Positions 26,904 through 35,796 of a stretch of 64,000 nt of DNA are shown in pieces. Made by a program: the position numbers and the translations under genes. Below the pieces are notes generated by a model that saw nothing but the letters and a program-made list of their open reading frames with translations, was not told where the DNA came from and did no database searches. The stretch covers positions 1,214,911 through 1,278,910 of the forward strand of contig CP015028.1 in NCBI GenBank assembly GCA_011455275.1. The letters are read 5' to 3'. The stretch's first letter is position 1; every line of letters begins with the position of its first letter. The stretch is from Pasteurellaceae bacterium Orientalotternb1. Its GTDB lineage: Bacteria > Pseudomonadota > Gammaproteobacteria > Enterobacterales > Pasteurellaceae.

Positions 26904-27306
26904 ATCCACAGGGGTTGTTGTTTGCTCTGTAACCGCCGTTATCGCTGTAATGCAGCAACATTTCGGCAGTGAATTTCGCACGAGTCGAGCAGCGTTAGAA
27001 ATTATTGGTGATGCGGAAGGTTGTCGGCGTGATCCGTATATTTGCCCCGCTGATGTGCTGACGGTAGGGGTTGGTTCCACGGCGGCAGGCGGTGAGCCTA
27101 TCGACCCGAAAAAACGTTATTCCGATATGGAAATTGCAGAGCGTTGGAAGAACGATATTAAGATTGCCGAGCGGTGTGTGAATAACTTTGCCAATGGCTA
27201 TGGGATTCCGCAAGGTGTATTTGATGCAGCGGTGTCGCTAACCTTTAATGTGGGCTGTGGGGCAACTCGTAAATCCACGATGTTCCGTAAAATCAGCAAC
27301 TCATAG
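26887..27306 (+). CDS. SAR-type endolysin (lysozyme), C-terminally truncated
   Basis: 139 residues, shorter than the roughly 170-180 usual for this family. The N-terminal weakly hydrophobic segment (TGVVVCSVTAVIAVMQQHFG) is a signal-arrest-release anchor with a Cys. The catalytic E-X8-C-X5-T pattern is present (Glu in DAEGCRRDPYI, Cys and Thr in CPADVLTVGVG). After TRKSTMFRK the frame enters sequence from the Rz gene and stops, so a deletion has removed the C-terminus. It is probably inactive or weak. Confidence 0.85.
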   Translation: MKKRVKSTGVVVCSVTAVIAVMQQHFGSEFRTSRAALEIIGDAEGCRRDPYICPADVLTVGVGSTAAGGEPIDPKKRYSDMEIAERWKNDIKIAERCVNNFANGYGIPQGVFDAAVSLTFNVGCGATRKSTMFRKISNS

Positions 27307-27482
27307 CCGAACAACAAGCGGTCGAAAAGCAGCAAAGAATTGCAAATGAGCTAAAAGCAAAATCGGAGCAATCCCGTGAAAGAGTCCGAATCATTTTACA
27401 AAAAGAGCCTTGTGCCAACACTCTTATGCCTCGTGATGTCACTGATAACATTAAGCGGTTGCACCACAAGAACAAAAATTGA
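27294..27482 (+). pseudogene. Rz i-spanin, 5'-truncated
   Basis: The frame from 27294 reads QQLIAEQQAVEKQQRIANEL, then KAKSEQSRERVRIIL and RDVTDNIKRLHHKNKN before its stop: the coiled-coil and C-terminus of an Rz protein with no start or membrane anchor. The same deletion truncated the endolysin. Confidence 0.75.
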
Positions 27483-27660
27483 GTATCTCTACCCACCGCA
27501 AGCCTACACCATCCCTTGCGAGCGGTCAGAATTTAGCGGCACAACCTATGGCGATGCTGTCGAGCATCTGATTAAAGTCATCAGTGAGCGAGACTTATGT
27601 GCGAGTCAAATCGACAGCATCAGAGAGTGGCAAGCACAGACCAAACAAGGGTTTAAATAG
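27376..27660 (+). CDS. Rz1-like o-spanin lipoprotein
   Basis: Nested in another frame over the Rz 3' end and extending beyond it, the classic Rz/Rz1 arrangement. 94 residues from a GTG, signal peptide with lipobox LSGC, proline in YLYPPQAYTIPC. It would lack a working Rz partner here. Confidence 0.75.
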   Translation: MKESESFYKKSLVPTLLCLVMSLITLSGCTTRTKIEYLYPPQAYTIPCERSEFSGTTYGDAVEHLIKVISERDLCASQIDSIREWQAQTKQGFK

Positions 27661-27694
27661 CTTAGTAGATTAAGCCGCTATCACGGGAGCATTA

Positions 27695-28365
27695 TGATCT
27701 GCACCCCAAAAGTTGGACTTTTATCTTCAAAATGGTAAAAATCGGGCACTGACTTGTCGGCATTTTCAGCTTACCGAAATGACATTCCGTCGTTGGGTCT
27801 CTCAATATAATCACAATGGAATCAAGGGGGTAGTTGCACGCCGTACCAAACAGCAATATGCACCTGAATGTAAACTCGACGTGATACAAGCGGTAAAAAA
27901 TGGGTAATGCAAGCGAAGAAAGTACCGTTCCTATCAGGGTGAAGTGGGGAAAATTGCGGAAAACCTGTTACAACAAGACTTCCACGCTACCGCCCCGAAT
28001 CAGAATGGGTAACGGACATTACCGAGTTGAAATGTGCACAAAGGAAGGTCTATTTCTCACCGATTAAAGACTTATTTAATGGGGAAATTATCGCTTACGA
28101 TGTTGCCAAACACCCGAATATTGAGCAAATTACCCGAATGATGCAGCAAGCCATCGCTAGACTTGATGGTGCCACACCTATCCTGCATTCCGACCAAGGC
28201 TGGCAATATCAGATGGATCGAGAGCTGTGCCAAACTTGAACGAACGCTTCATAAATATGTGCGTTACTACAATGACGAACGTATTCAAGTGAAATTAAAA
28301 GGACTCAGCCCTGTTGAGTACAGAACGCAGTCCTTAAATTAGTCCAACTTTTGTGGTGCAGATCA
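27695..28365 (+). mobile_element. IS3-family insertion sequence remnant
   Basis: Terminal inverted repeats 27695-27719 and 28341-28365 match at 24 of 25 positions (TGATCTGCACC..CAAAAGTTGGACT). Inside are an orfA fragment without its N-terminus (MDFYLQNGKNRALTCRHFQL, helix-turn-helix) and an orfB fragment with DDE-core pieces (TDITELKC, PILHSDQGWQYQM, RYYNDERIQVKLKGLSPVEY). Internal deletions and frameshifts make it non-autonomous. A second trace of the same IS is at 55936-56070. Confidence 0.85.
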
Positions 28366-28384
28366 AAATGTTCCCTTCTATCAT

Positions 28385-29071
28385 TTATGCAGCATTCTGT
28401 TCGTTTTGTGCACAAAGATCGTCTGCTTGGGTCAGCAATTTTGCAATGGCACTGCGATAGGTGATTTCAAGGGATTCGCGGCTAGTGGCAATTACCCCTT
28501 GATCGATTAAAAAACCGTCATTCACATCATAAACCCAACCGTGAATAGAAAGATTTTTCCCCCGTTTCCACGCCGCATCGACAATAGATGAACGGCCTAA
28601 ATTATACACTTGCTCGGCAACATTAAGGCGAGCCAACATATCAGCACGTTGGTCTGAATTCAGTTTTCCAAGTAAATGGCTGTGTTTGAACCACAAGTCT
28701 TTGATGTGTAGTAACCAGTTATTGATGAGTCCAAAATCTTCTGTACCAATGGCGGCTTTAATCCCCCCGCAATTGGTGTGACCGCAAATAATAATATGTT
28801 CAATATCAAGCACATCGACTGCATATTGCACAACGGATAAGCAGTTTAAATCGGTGTGAATCACTAAATTCGCAACATTGCGATGCACAAAAAGCTCACC
28901 TGGTTCTAAACCGGTCAATTTTTCTGCGGGTACTCGGCTATCAGAACAACCAATCCAAAGATAGCTCGGTTTTTGATGCTCTGCTAACTGTTTGAAATAG
29001 TCCGATTGCTCGTCTTTCATTTGGGTTGCCCACGTATGATTGTTGGCAAACAGACGTTCGATTTTTTTCAT
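28385..29071 (-). CDS. can: Beta-class carbonic anhydrase
   Basis: Interconverts CO2 and bicarbonate. ATG 29071 gives 228 residues aligned with the Haemophilus enzyme (HI1301); the extra upstream codons start with TTG. Zinc ligands Cys42 and Asp44 (CSDSR), His and Cys in GHTNCGG are present, as is the allosteric-type Trp/Arg region of the type II enzymes ([12 protein letters not shown]). Single gene next to the prophage scar. Confidence 0.95.
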   Translation of the reverse strand: MKKIERLFANNHTWATQMKDEQSDYFKQLAEHQKPSYLWIGCSDSRVPAEKLTGLEPGELFVHRNVANLVIHTDLNCLSVVQYAVDVLDIEHIIICGHTNCGGIKAAIGTEDFGLINNWLLHIKDLWFKHSHLLGKLNSDQRADMLARLNVAEQVYNLGRSSIVDAAWKRGKNLSIHGWVYDVNDGFLIDQGVIATSRESLEITYRSAIAKLLTQADDLCAQNEQNAA

Positions 29072-29172
29072 TTTATCTCTCAAATAGGTAGAAAGATGTG
29101 GATTCTAGCATAAAAAAATTTGAATCATTGCAGTTATGTGGACATAAGAAACCGATTAAGAGCAATTTTCTG

Positions 29173-29517
29173 CTATTCTTTCATCTGTACTAAAGAAATA
29201 GTATTGCCTTCTAAGTCAGTTAAGTCGCACACTAGCACCACGTCCCAATCCACGATTTCTCCTGTTTCAATACCTACAGCAATAAGTTTGTTTCGGCAGT
29301 CGGAGACATCGTCCACACCGATAACTACGGTAGAGTTTCCTGCTGATTCACCTTCAGAAAGCTGTAGCCAAGCATTATCAGCAATACGCCATTCGGCCAC
29401 GCCGTCCATTGGTATTTCATTGGGCTCACCTAGCCATTTTTGATACCAAGCGAGTGAGCTGTTGTAATTGCTAACATTAATGACAGAAACTAAATTATTG
29501 GTAGGAAATAGTTTCAT
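29173..29517 (-). CDS. VOC (glyoxalase/bleomycin-resistance) family protein
   Basis: 114 residues with paired beta-alpha-beta-beta-beta units: VSVINVSNYNSSLAWYQKWLG and the terminal LTDLEGNTISLVQM. Substrate unknown; only some metal-ligand positions can be guessed. Monocistronic. Confidence 0.75.
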   Translation of the reverse strand: MKLFPTNNLVSVINVSNYNSSLAWYQKWLGEPNEIPMDGVAEWRIADNAWLQLSEGESAGNSTVVIGVDDVSDCRNKLIAVGIETGEIVDWDVVLVCDLTDLEGNTISLVQMKE

Positions 29518-29578
29518 TATTTACTCCTATTAAATCGAGTTAAAAAATTGGTTAAATATGCAATGTGGCTATAACGAA

Positions 29579-29636
29579 ACAAGTGGTCAGATTTATTCAG
29601 AAATTTGCAAAATTTTCTTCAAATCTGACCGCTTGT
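29579..29636. repeat. Inverted uptake-signal pair after cspD
   Basis: ACAAGTGGTCAGATTT (29579-29594, one mismatch) and AAATCTGACCGCTTGT (29621-29636). It probably terminates cspD on the minus strand. Confidence 0.65.
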
Positions 29637-29646
29637 ATAGGGTGGA

Positions 29647-29856
29647 TTATTCTACAATAGGTACGATGCGAGAGGCGGATGCACCTTTATCACTGTTAGT
29701 AAACTCAAATTGGACTTTTTGTCCCATTTTAAGTGAACGGTAACCATCTCCTTCAATCACAGAAAAGTGTGCGAAAATATCGCCGTCAAAGACCTCAGAG
29801 GTAATAAAACCAAATCCTTTTGCATTGTTAAACCATTTTACGATGCCGATTTCCAT
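29647..29856 (-). CDS. cspD: Cold-shock domain protein, CspD-like
   Basis: 69-residue single cold-shock domain with RNP1 KGFGFIT and RNP2 DIFAHFS, starting GIVKWFNNAKGFGF. Length and the C-terminal GASASRI favour CspD (a DNA-replication inhibitor in E. coli stationary phase) over CspA-type chaperones, but this is inferred. Confidence 0.85.
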   Translation of the reverse strand: MEIGIVKWFNNAKGFGFITSEVFDGDIFAHFSVIEGDGYRSLKMGQKVQFEFTNSDKGASASRIVPIVE

Positions 29857-29944
29857 AAGAGAACTCCCTTGTTGTGTAAGTTTTTATGATCTTAATGTAA
29901 ATTAAGATTTTCTCAACGAGCAAATGTTAAAATTTCGATCTAGA

Positions 29945-31117
29945 TCACAAAATTGTTGCATTCTTGTCCATTTGTTGTGGAAATTGATGGCAGATTTTCC
30001 ATAGTCTTGCAATATTTTCAGCAGAGGAAACGAGATTTTCTTGCCCTTTTGAGAGCGTTTGTTCGAGTGATCCTACTTGTCGGATAATCGGGAATACGGC
30101 ATCAATGCCATATTGATAAACAAGAGCGTAGTCGTCACTTAAGCCGCCAACAATAGCAATAACGGGTTTTCCAAATTGTTTGGCGACTTTAGCCACACCG
30201 ATAGGCGTTTTCCCTGCGACAGATTGGGCATCCATTCTTCCTTCGCCAGTAATAACCAAATCAGCGGTTTGGATTTTCTTCGCTAACTGTGTTGCACCCA
30301 TCACAATTTCCACACCTGATTTTAGTTGCACATTGGGAAGTAACTGCAGCCCCGCCCCCATACCGCCAGCGGCTCCAGATCCTGAACGATCGGCAATATT
30401 TCGGTTATATTGCCTCTGTACCACGTCAGCAAAATGCGAAAGTGCTTGATCGAGCTGTTCCACCATACTTGGCGTAGCTCCTTTTTGGGGAGCAAATACT
30501 GCAGAAGCACCATTTTTACCGCAGAGTGGATTAGTTACATCGCAAGCGACTTCAATCTGCACGTGTTGCAAGCGGGGATCGAGTTGGCTTAAATCAATGT
30601 GAGCTATATTCCGCAATTCGAACCCGCCAAAACCGATTTCTATGCCAGACTTGTTGATGAATTTTGCCCCTAAGGCTTGCAACATTCCCACGCCAGCATC
30701 GTTAGTGGCACTTCCCCCAATACCAAGCAAGATTTTCTCAACGCCCGCATTTAAGGCGGCTTTGATCAATTCACCTGTTCCAAAACTGGTGGTATAAAGC
30801 GGATTTCTGCGATCTGCAGGAACTAAATGCAAACCAGACGCGGCAGACATCTCAATAATGGCGAGTTTTCTATCGCCAGATAGCCCCCAAATGGCTTCGG
30901 TTGGCAATGCAAGCGGTGAGATCACGCTGGTTTTTTGCAAATTCCCGCCCGTGGCATCAATCAACGATTGAACAGTGCCTTCACCACCATCTGCCATCGG
31001 GATAAGCTCAAATTCGGCTTCAGGAAAAATACGAGCAAATCCCCTTTGAATAGCGTCGGCAACTTCCATTGCGGTTAGGCTTTCTTTGAAAGCGTCTGGT
31101 GCGATGACGATTTTCAT
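29945..31117 (-). CDS. Glycerate 2-kinase (GarK/GlxK family)
   Basis: 390 residues opening MKIVIAPDAFKESLTAMEVA, with PMADGGEGTV, LGIGGSATNDAGVGMLQALG and DLVITGEGRMDAQSV, the family signatures. It phosphorylates D-glycerate, feeding glycolysis. It follows the Nif3-like gene by five bases and may be co-transcribed with it. An uptake signal is embedded in frame near 30910. Confidence 0.93.
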   Translation of the reverse strand: MKIVIAPDAFKESLTAMEVADAIQRGFARIFPEAEFELIPMADGGEGTVQSLIDATGGNLQKTSVISPLALPTEAIWGLSGDRKLAIIEMSAASGLHLVPADRRNPLYTTSFGTGELIKAALNAGVEKILLGIGGSATNDAGVGMLQALGAKFINKSGIEIGFGGFELRNIAHIDLSQLDPRLQHVQIEVACDVTNPLCGKNGASAVFAPQKGATPSMVEQLDQALSHFADVVQRQYNRNIADRSGSGAAGGMGAGLQLLPNVQLKSGVEIVMGATQLAKKIQTADLVITGEGRMDAQSVAGKTPIGVAKVAKQFGKPVIAIVGGLSDDYALVYQYGIDAVFPIIRQVGSLEQTLSKGQENLVSSAENIARLWKICHQFPQQMDKNATIL

Positions 31118-31122
31118 ATCAA

Positions 31123-31893
31123 CTAGGCAGGGTTATCAATATCAATAAAGTGAACATCAACAGCATACTGTTCTGCCAACCATACGCCAAGGGCTTTAAT
31201 ACCATCTCGCTCGGTGGCGTGGTGTCCGCAGGCGAAATAGTAAATGCCTTGCTCGCGGGCGGAATGGGTGGTTTGCTCGGAGATTTCCCCGCTGATAAAA
31301 GCATCACAACCTTTGACAGCAGCTAAGTCAATGTAGCCTTGCCCGCCGCCGCTGCAAATGCCGACAGTTTTGATCATTTTGTGCGGAAAGTCGGCAACAA
31401 ATTCATCGCAAAGAGTAACGCTGCGTTGCAATGCGGTTTCCAATTTTTGCTTTAATTCCGTGGCGGAAATCGGTTGGGCTAATTCGCACAGCATTGGAAT
31501 CGAATTCGGGCTCTCTTCTAACCCTTGCAAATTTTCCCCGCCGATCATTTTGGCTAATTGGGCATTGTTGCCCAGTTCGGCGTGAATATCCAACGGCAAA
31601 TGATAGCCAAATAAGTTGATGTCATTGACCAATAACTGTTTGATTCGCTTGCCTTTCATTCCACGAATGCACGGATTTTCATTTTTCCAAAAATAGCCGT
31701 GATGCACCAAAATCGCATCGGCATTGTGGGCAATCGCCTGTTCGATTAGCGGCAAAGACGCCGTTACGCCCGTGATGATTTTGCGAATTTCCCGTTTGCC
31801 TTCCACTTGCAAGCCGTTTGGGGCGTAGTCGGCAATCATTTTGCTGTTGAGTTTGTCGTCGAGAATTTGTTCGAGTTGTAAATTGGTGAGCAT
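31123..31893 (-). CDS. Nif3-like dinuclear metal-centre protein (YbgI)
   Basis: 256 residues. Metal-binding motifs VHHGYFWKNE, HLPLDIHAELGNN, and the C-terminal FACGHHATERDGIKALG fit the NIF3/YbgI (DUF34) family, toroidal hexamers of uncertain function. It shares an orientation and a tight gap with garK. Confidence 0.92.
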   Translation of the reverse strand: MLTNLQLEQILDDKLNSKMIADYAPNGLQVEGKREIRKIITGVTASLPLIEQAIAHNADAILVHHGYFWKNENPCIRGMKGKRIKQLLVNDINLFGYHLPLDIHAELGNNAQLAKMIGGENLQGLEESPNSIPMLCELAQPISATELKQKLETALQRSVTLCDEFVADFPHKMIKTVGICSGGGQGYIDLAAVKGCDAFISGEISEQTTHSAREQGIYYFACGHHATERDGIKALGVWLAEQYAVDVHFIDIDNPA

Positions 31894-31947
31894 TGTTTGT
31901 CCTTTTTTGAATATACAAGCGGTGAGATTTTGCCCATTTTTTGCAAA

Positions 31948-33432
31948 TTACGTCCCGCAAAATGTTTGGTAGTTATCGTTCGGCTCAAGCACTTGTTGAT
32001 AATGTGCGACATCGGCATTGTAATCAAACGGCTGCTGTAAAGCGATCAGTAATTGTTGAAACGGTTGCAGATCGCCTTCGATTGCTCGTGCTAAGACCTC
32101 TTCTACCCAATGATTGCGGGGGATCACAAACGGATTAGCGGCTTGCATCAACGCAATTATTTCTGCTTTTGATTGAGATTGTTTTGCCAATCGAGCCTGC
32201 CATTGTTCCCACCAATTTGCAAAAAATTGACTGGAAAAGACCGCTTGTGTGCCGTCTAGCTTCCGTTTTCCGCCCATCACTTCAAGGGTTAAACCGATAA
32301 AGGTGTTGGTGTAATCCGCTTGGTTGATTCGCATTAGGTGGAGCAGTTCTTCAGACAGAGCCTGATCGCCTTCTTCAATGGCAAACAGTCCCAATTTTTT
32401 CGCCATCCCTTCTGCGTAATAACGTTGATAAAGCGGTTCAAATTCCGCCAATTTTTGCGTTGCGAGTTCGATCGCCTCCGATTGTTCGTCACTGAACAGC
32501 GGCAGCAAGGCTTCTGCGAAACGGGTTAAATTCCATTCGGCAATTAATGGCTGGTTTTCGTAGCGATAACGTCCACCGTGATCAATAGCACTAAACACGG
32601 TTTGCGGATCGTAATGATCCATAAAAGCACAAGGGCCGTAGTCAATGGTTTCGCCTGAAATTGCCATATTATCAGTATTCATCACCCCGTGAATAAACCC
32701 GACCAACTGCCATTTGGCGATCAGCTGAGCTTGGCGGTTGATGACTTTTGCCAATAATTGCAGATAGGGATTTTCGTCTTCGCTTGAAATTTCAGGGAAA
32801 TGGCGAGCGATTACATAATCCGCCAAAGATTTGAGTTCTTGCTGATGAGTAAATGCGGCGGCAAATTGAAAAGTCGCCACACGAAGATGACTAGCCGCAG
32901 TGCGAGTGAGTACCGCACCGTCTAATGCGGTTTCCCGATAAATGTTCTCGCCCGTTGTCGTCACCGCTAAACTGCGAGTGGTGGGAATGTTCAACGCATT
33001 CATCGCTTCGCTGATGAGATATTCCCGCAGCATCGGGGCAAGGGCAGCTTTGCCATCGCCACGGCGAGAGTAGGGCGTTACACCATTGCCTTTGAGTTGA
33101 ATGTCGATTTTCTCCCCCTGCGGTGTGAGCTGTTCACCAAGCAATGTCGCCCGCCCGTCGCCCAACATATTAAATCGCCCGAATTGGTGTCCTGCATAGG
33201 CTTGGGCTATCGGTTGGCTATGGTCAGGGAAACGATTTCCCACCAGTAAATCAGCCAGTTGGGTGAGATCGGCATTTTCATTCGCATTTAACAAACCAAG
33301 TTGTTGGGCAAGCGGTTGATTAAACACGAGAATTTGCGGATCAGGAAATCCCGCAGGTGTGCCATCGGCGTAAAAGTTGGGTGAAAGTGCGTTGCGGTAA
33401 TCCGCTGAGAGTTGCCAGTGTAATGAAGTCAT
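31948..33432 (-). CDS. selO: Protein adenylyltransferase SelO (YdiU)
   Basis: Pseudokinase-fold AMPylase. The 494-residue protein has AYAGHQFGRFNMLGDGRA, QLKGNGVTPYSRRGDGKAAL, the GVMNTDNMAISGETIDYGPC region and ends FCGT, where the family's C-terminal Sec/Cys lies. It AMPylates redox proteins in E. coli; substrates here are unknown. Confidence 0.94.
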   Translation of the reverse strand: MTSLHWQLSADYRNALSPNFYADGTPAGFPDPQILVFNQPLAQQLGLLNANENADLTQLADLLVGNRFPDHSQPIAQAYAGHQFGRFNMLGDGRATLLGEQLTPQGEKIDIQLKGNGVTPYSRRGDGKAALAPMLREYLISEAMNALNIPTTRSLAVTTTGENIYRETALDGAVLTRTAASHLRVATFQFAAAFTHQQELKSLADYVIARHFPEISSEDENPYLQLLAKVINRQAQLIAKWQLVGFIHGVMNTDNMAISGETIDYGPCAFMDHYDPQTVFSAIDHGGRYRYENQPLIAEWNLTRFAEALLPLFSDEQSEAIELATQKLAEFEPLYQRYYAEGMAKKLGLFAIEEGDQALSEELLHLMRINQADYTNTFIGLTLEVMGGKRKLDGTQAVFSSQFFANWWEQWQARLAKQSQSKAEIIALMQAANPFVIPRNHWVEEVLARAIEGDLQPFQQLLIALQQPFDYNADVAHYQQVLEPNDNYQTFCGT

Positions 33433-33497
33433 TTGCTTTCCTTAAAGAGTGAAAGAATTGGGCGAGTATGGGGAGAAATCGGAAATCGCAAATGCAG

Positions 33498-33553
33498 CAA
33501 GCGGTCAGTTCCTTCGAAAAATTTGCAAAATTTTTGTCAGAACTGACCGCTTG
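33498..33553. repeat. Inverted uptake-signal pair overlapping the cpxA 3' end
   Basis: CAAGCGGTCAGTT (33498-33510) and AACTGACCGCTTG (33541-33553) around AAATTTGCAAAATTT. The cpxA stop lies inside the right arm. Confidence 0.75.
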
Positions 33554-34946
33554 TCGCGTTATTCAGACCAGAGCGGAAGGTGGATTTTAATGCGTAATCC
33601 CCCAACAAACTTTTACCAGCACTCACTGATCCTTTGTGCTGTTGGATAGCATTCTCCACAATCGCAAGCCCTAAACCAGTACCACCTGTTTGTCGGGCAC
33701 GATCTTCGCCAACTCGATAGAATGGGCGGAAGATTTCTTCATACTGGTCTTGTGGCACGCCAACACCATCATCTTCAACGATAAAAATCAGTTCGTTATT
33801 TTCAATGTAGCTGATCACATTAATTTGTCGTTTCGCATATTTCTTCGCATTACGAATCACATTTTCGACCGCACTTGCGAGCAGTGATACATTGCCATTG
33901 ATGTGGTGATTTTCTGGGTTTTGAATTTGCTGATGAATATTCAGAATTAAATCATTCTGCTCGAGCTCAAATTTTGCATCAATAAAGACATCTTCCCACA
34001 TTTTGTTGATGCTGAAAATTTCTCGATGCAAGTGATGATTGACTTGCTGTCTGGAAAGAGAAAGTAAGTCATGGATCATCGTATCTAATTTTTGTATTTC
34101 ATTTTCAATACGAGTTAGCTCATTCGATTCACCATTACGACGACGTAATAGGGATACGGAAAGTTGAATTCGCGTGAGTGGCGTTTTGAGTTCATGGGAA
34201 ATATCAGACAATAACCGTTGTTGATAGCTGGTGAGTTTTTGTAATGATTTTACCATTTGATTAAAGCTGATACCCACTTGGCGAAGCTCATTCACACCTT
34301 CCGTTTCAAGTTCTGGGTTTAGGCTTAGATTACCTGTTGCTACCGCATCTGCGGTTATCCGCAATGCTTTAATAGGTTTTGCAATTTGCCAAGAAAACCA
34401 CAGCAATACTGGGGCACAAATAATGAGCAGCAGTATCAACATAAGTACAGGGAAATCAAACAGTAGATTAATGATTTCTTGTTGTGGATCGACCTTATCA
34501 ATAAAGTATTGAAGATAATGACGTTCATCTGAACTGGTCATAAAAGGCCCATACATTTCGAGAGAACCAAATCGACGCTGTAATGGGTTGGAAGGATTGT
34601 TTGCCTTGAAAGTAAAAACTCTAAACGCATTGAGATGCTCTGGATTTATGCCGCTGACTATATTACTTTGTGGTTCGAGTAAAATAACATCGTAGCCATT
34701 TGGGGTTTTGATCGATAGGTTTCGACGAAAAACTTCGGCAAGATTAAATTCTAAACGAGTATTAACTGTTTCATTACTAAAAAAAGTCAGTTTTTTTTCT
34801 TCAATTGGATTAAAAGTACGAGCATCAAAATAAGGTAAAATAAGCACGATACTGAGAATTGAGAAGAAAATAATGAAGAAATAAGAAAAGATCTGAAAAG
34901 CAAAATAATTGCGTAATACTTTGAATTTATTCCACAAATAAAGCAT
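33537..34946 (-). CDS. cpxA: Envelope-stress sensor histidine kinase CpxA
   Basis: 469 residues. Two membrane segments (about 15-38 and 161-186) flank a periplasmic sensor domain; then HAMP, the dimerisation helix with phospho-accepting His251 (SDISHELKTPLTR), and the ATPase boxes NVIRNAKKYA, VEDDGVGVP and GGTGLGLAIVE. The final residues (TSGQF) are encoded by an uptake signal overlapping the stop. cpxR is directly upstream; cpxP was not seen. Confidence 0.94.
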   Translation of the reverse strand: MLYLWNKFKVLRNYFAFQIFSYFFIIFFSILSIVLILPYFDARTFNPIEEKKLTFFSNETVNTRLEFNLAEVFRRNLSIKTPNGYDVILLEPQSNIVSGINPEHLNAFRVFTFKANNPSNPLQRRFGSLEMYGPFMTSSDERHYLQYFIDKVDPQQEIINLLFDFPVLMLILLLIICAPVLLWFSWQIAKPIKALRITADAVATGNLSLNPELETEGVNELRQVGISFNQMVKSLQKLTSYQQRLLSDISHELKTPLTRIQLSVSLLRRRNGESNELTRIENEIQKLDTMIHDLLSLSRQQVNHHLHREIFSINKMWEDVFIDAKFELEQNDLILNIHQQIQNPENHHINGNVSLLASAVENVIRNAKKYAKRQINVISYIENNELIFIVEDDGVGVPQDQYEEIFRPFYRVGEDRARQTGGTGLGLAIVENAIQQHKGSVSAGKSLLGDYALKSTFRSGLNNATSGQF

Positions 34947-35008
34947 AAAAAATCTCGTTAGTAAGATAAAAAATTCCCCCGAAATTATTTCGAGGGAATC
35001 TGTAACAC

Positions 35009-35716
35009 TTATTTTTCAGTAACAAGTAAATAACCACGACCTCGTAATGTTTTGAACCAAGGTAAATTGTCATTACGTTCAGGCAGTTTTTTCCGTAAGT
35101 TTGAAATGTGCATATCAATCGCACGATCATAAGGTGTTAGGCGTTTGCCTAAAATATCCAGGCTTAATAATTCACGAGAAAGAATCTCACCAGGGTGTTG
35201 CATTAAGATTTGGAGCAAGGCAAATTCGGTTCCCGTTAAGTCAAGGTCTTTGCCTTCAAAGACGGCTTGTTGGCGACCTGGATGTAATTCAACCCCACCA
35301 AACTGAAGGAGTTTACGTTCTTCATCAACAGGTTCACTGCCTTCAGGCATATCTTTTGCTGTTCGGCGTAGAATCGCTTTAATACGTGCAACCAACTCAC
35401 GATCATTAAAAGGTTTTGGAAGATAATCATCAGCCCCTAATTCTAGGCCAAGGACGCGATCGATTTCGTCATCTCTTGCACTAAGCATCAAAACGGGAAG
35501 ATCGTATTTTTGGCGAACTTGCTTTAACGTTTCAATGCCGTTTAATACAGGCATCATGATATCAAGTAACATAATGTCGTAGTGTTTTTGCTCTAACTTA
35601 TCTAAAGCTTCTTGACCATTGTGTACAACATCAGGGTCGAAACCTTCTAAAGAAAGTAGTTCTGCCAGTAATTCGGTTAAATCTACATCATCATCAACAA
35701 GTAAAATTTTTGGCAT
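35009..35716 (-). CDS. cpxR: Response regulator CpxR
   Basis: 235 residues: receiver domain with Asp8-Asp10, phospho-acceptor Asp52 (LLDIMMP), Lys in LPKPFND, and an OmpR-type winged helix (LDLTGTEFALLQILMQ, AIDMHISNLRKKL, TLRGRGYLLV). Pairs with cpxA, which starts 62 bp downstream. Confidence 0.96.
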   Translation of the reverse strand: MPKILLVDDDVDLTELLAELLSLEGFDPDVVHNGQEALDKLEQKHYDIMLLDIMMPVLNGIETLKQVRQKYDLPVLMLSARDDEIDRVLGLELGADDYLPKPFNDRELVARIKAILRRTAKDMPEGSEPVDEERKLLQFGGVELHPGRQQAVFEGKDLDLTGTEFALLQILMQHPGEILSRELLSLDILGKRLTPYDRAIDMHISNLRKKLPERNDNLPWFKTLRGRGYLLVTEK

Positions 35717-35796
35717 AGCGTTGTTCCTATTCCATGTAGTTTATGACTGCGATTATTTCGCTTGTTTGACACTCATCGTGATCAAATATGGCTACT

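Larger units (their letters stand above)
19223..27694. mobile_element. Degraded lambdoid prophage remnant with cargo genes
   Basis: From the tRNA-Arg 3' end to an IS remnant at 27695. Phage signatures in order: dead integrase on the minus strand, HicB, antiterminator-like protein, DUF2513, BRO antirepressor, holin, truncated endolysin, Rz fragment and Rz1. Replication, packaging, head and tail genes are missing. Cargo includes RelBE, a surface lipoprotein, a small-membrane module and a bacteriocin with immunity. I found no second copy of the tRNA-Arg 3' end near 28.4 kb, so the right att site is lost or lies elsewhere. Confidence 0.8.

Noticed and set aside
28366-28400. Right attachment site of the prophage remnant
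   Set aside because: No repeat of the tRNA-Arg 3' end was found here; the IS remnant has likely replaced the boundary.
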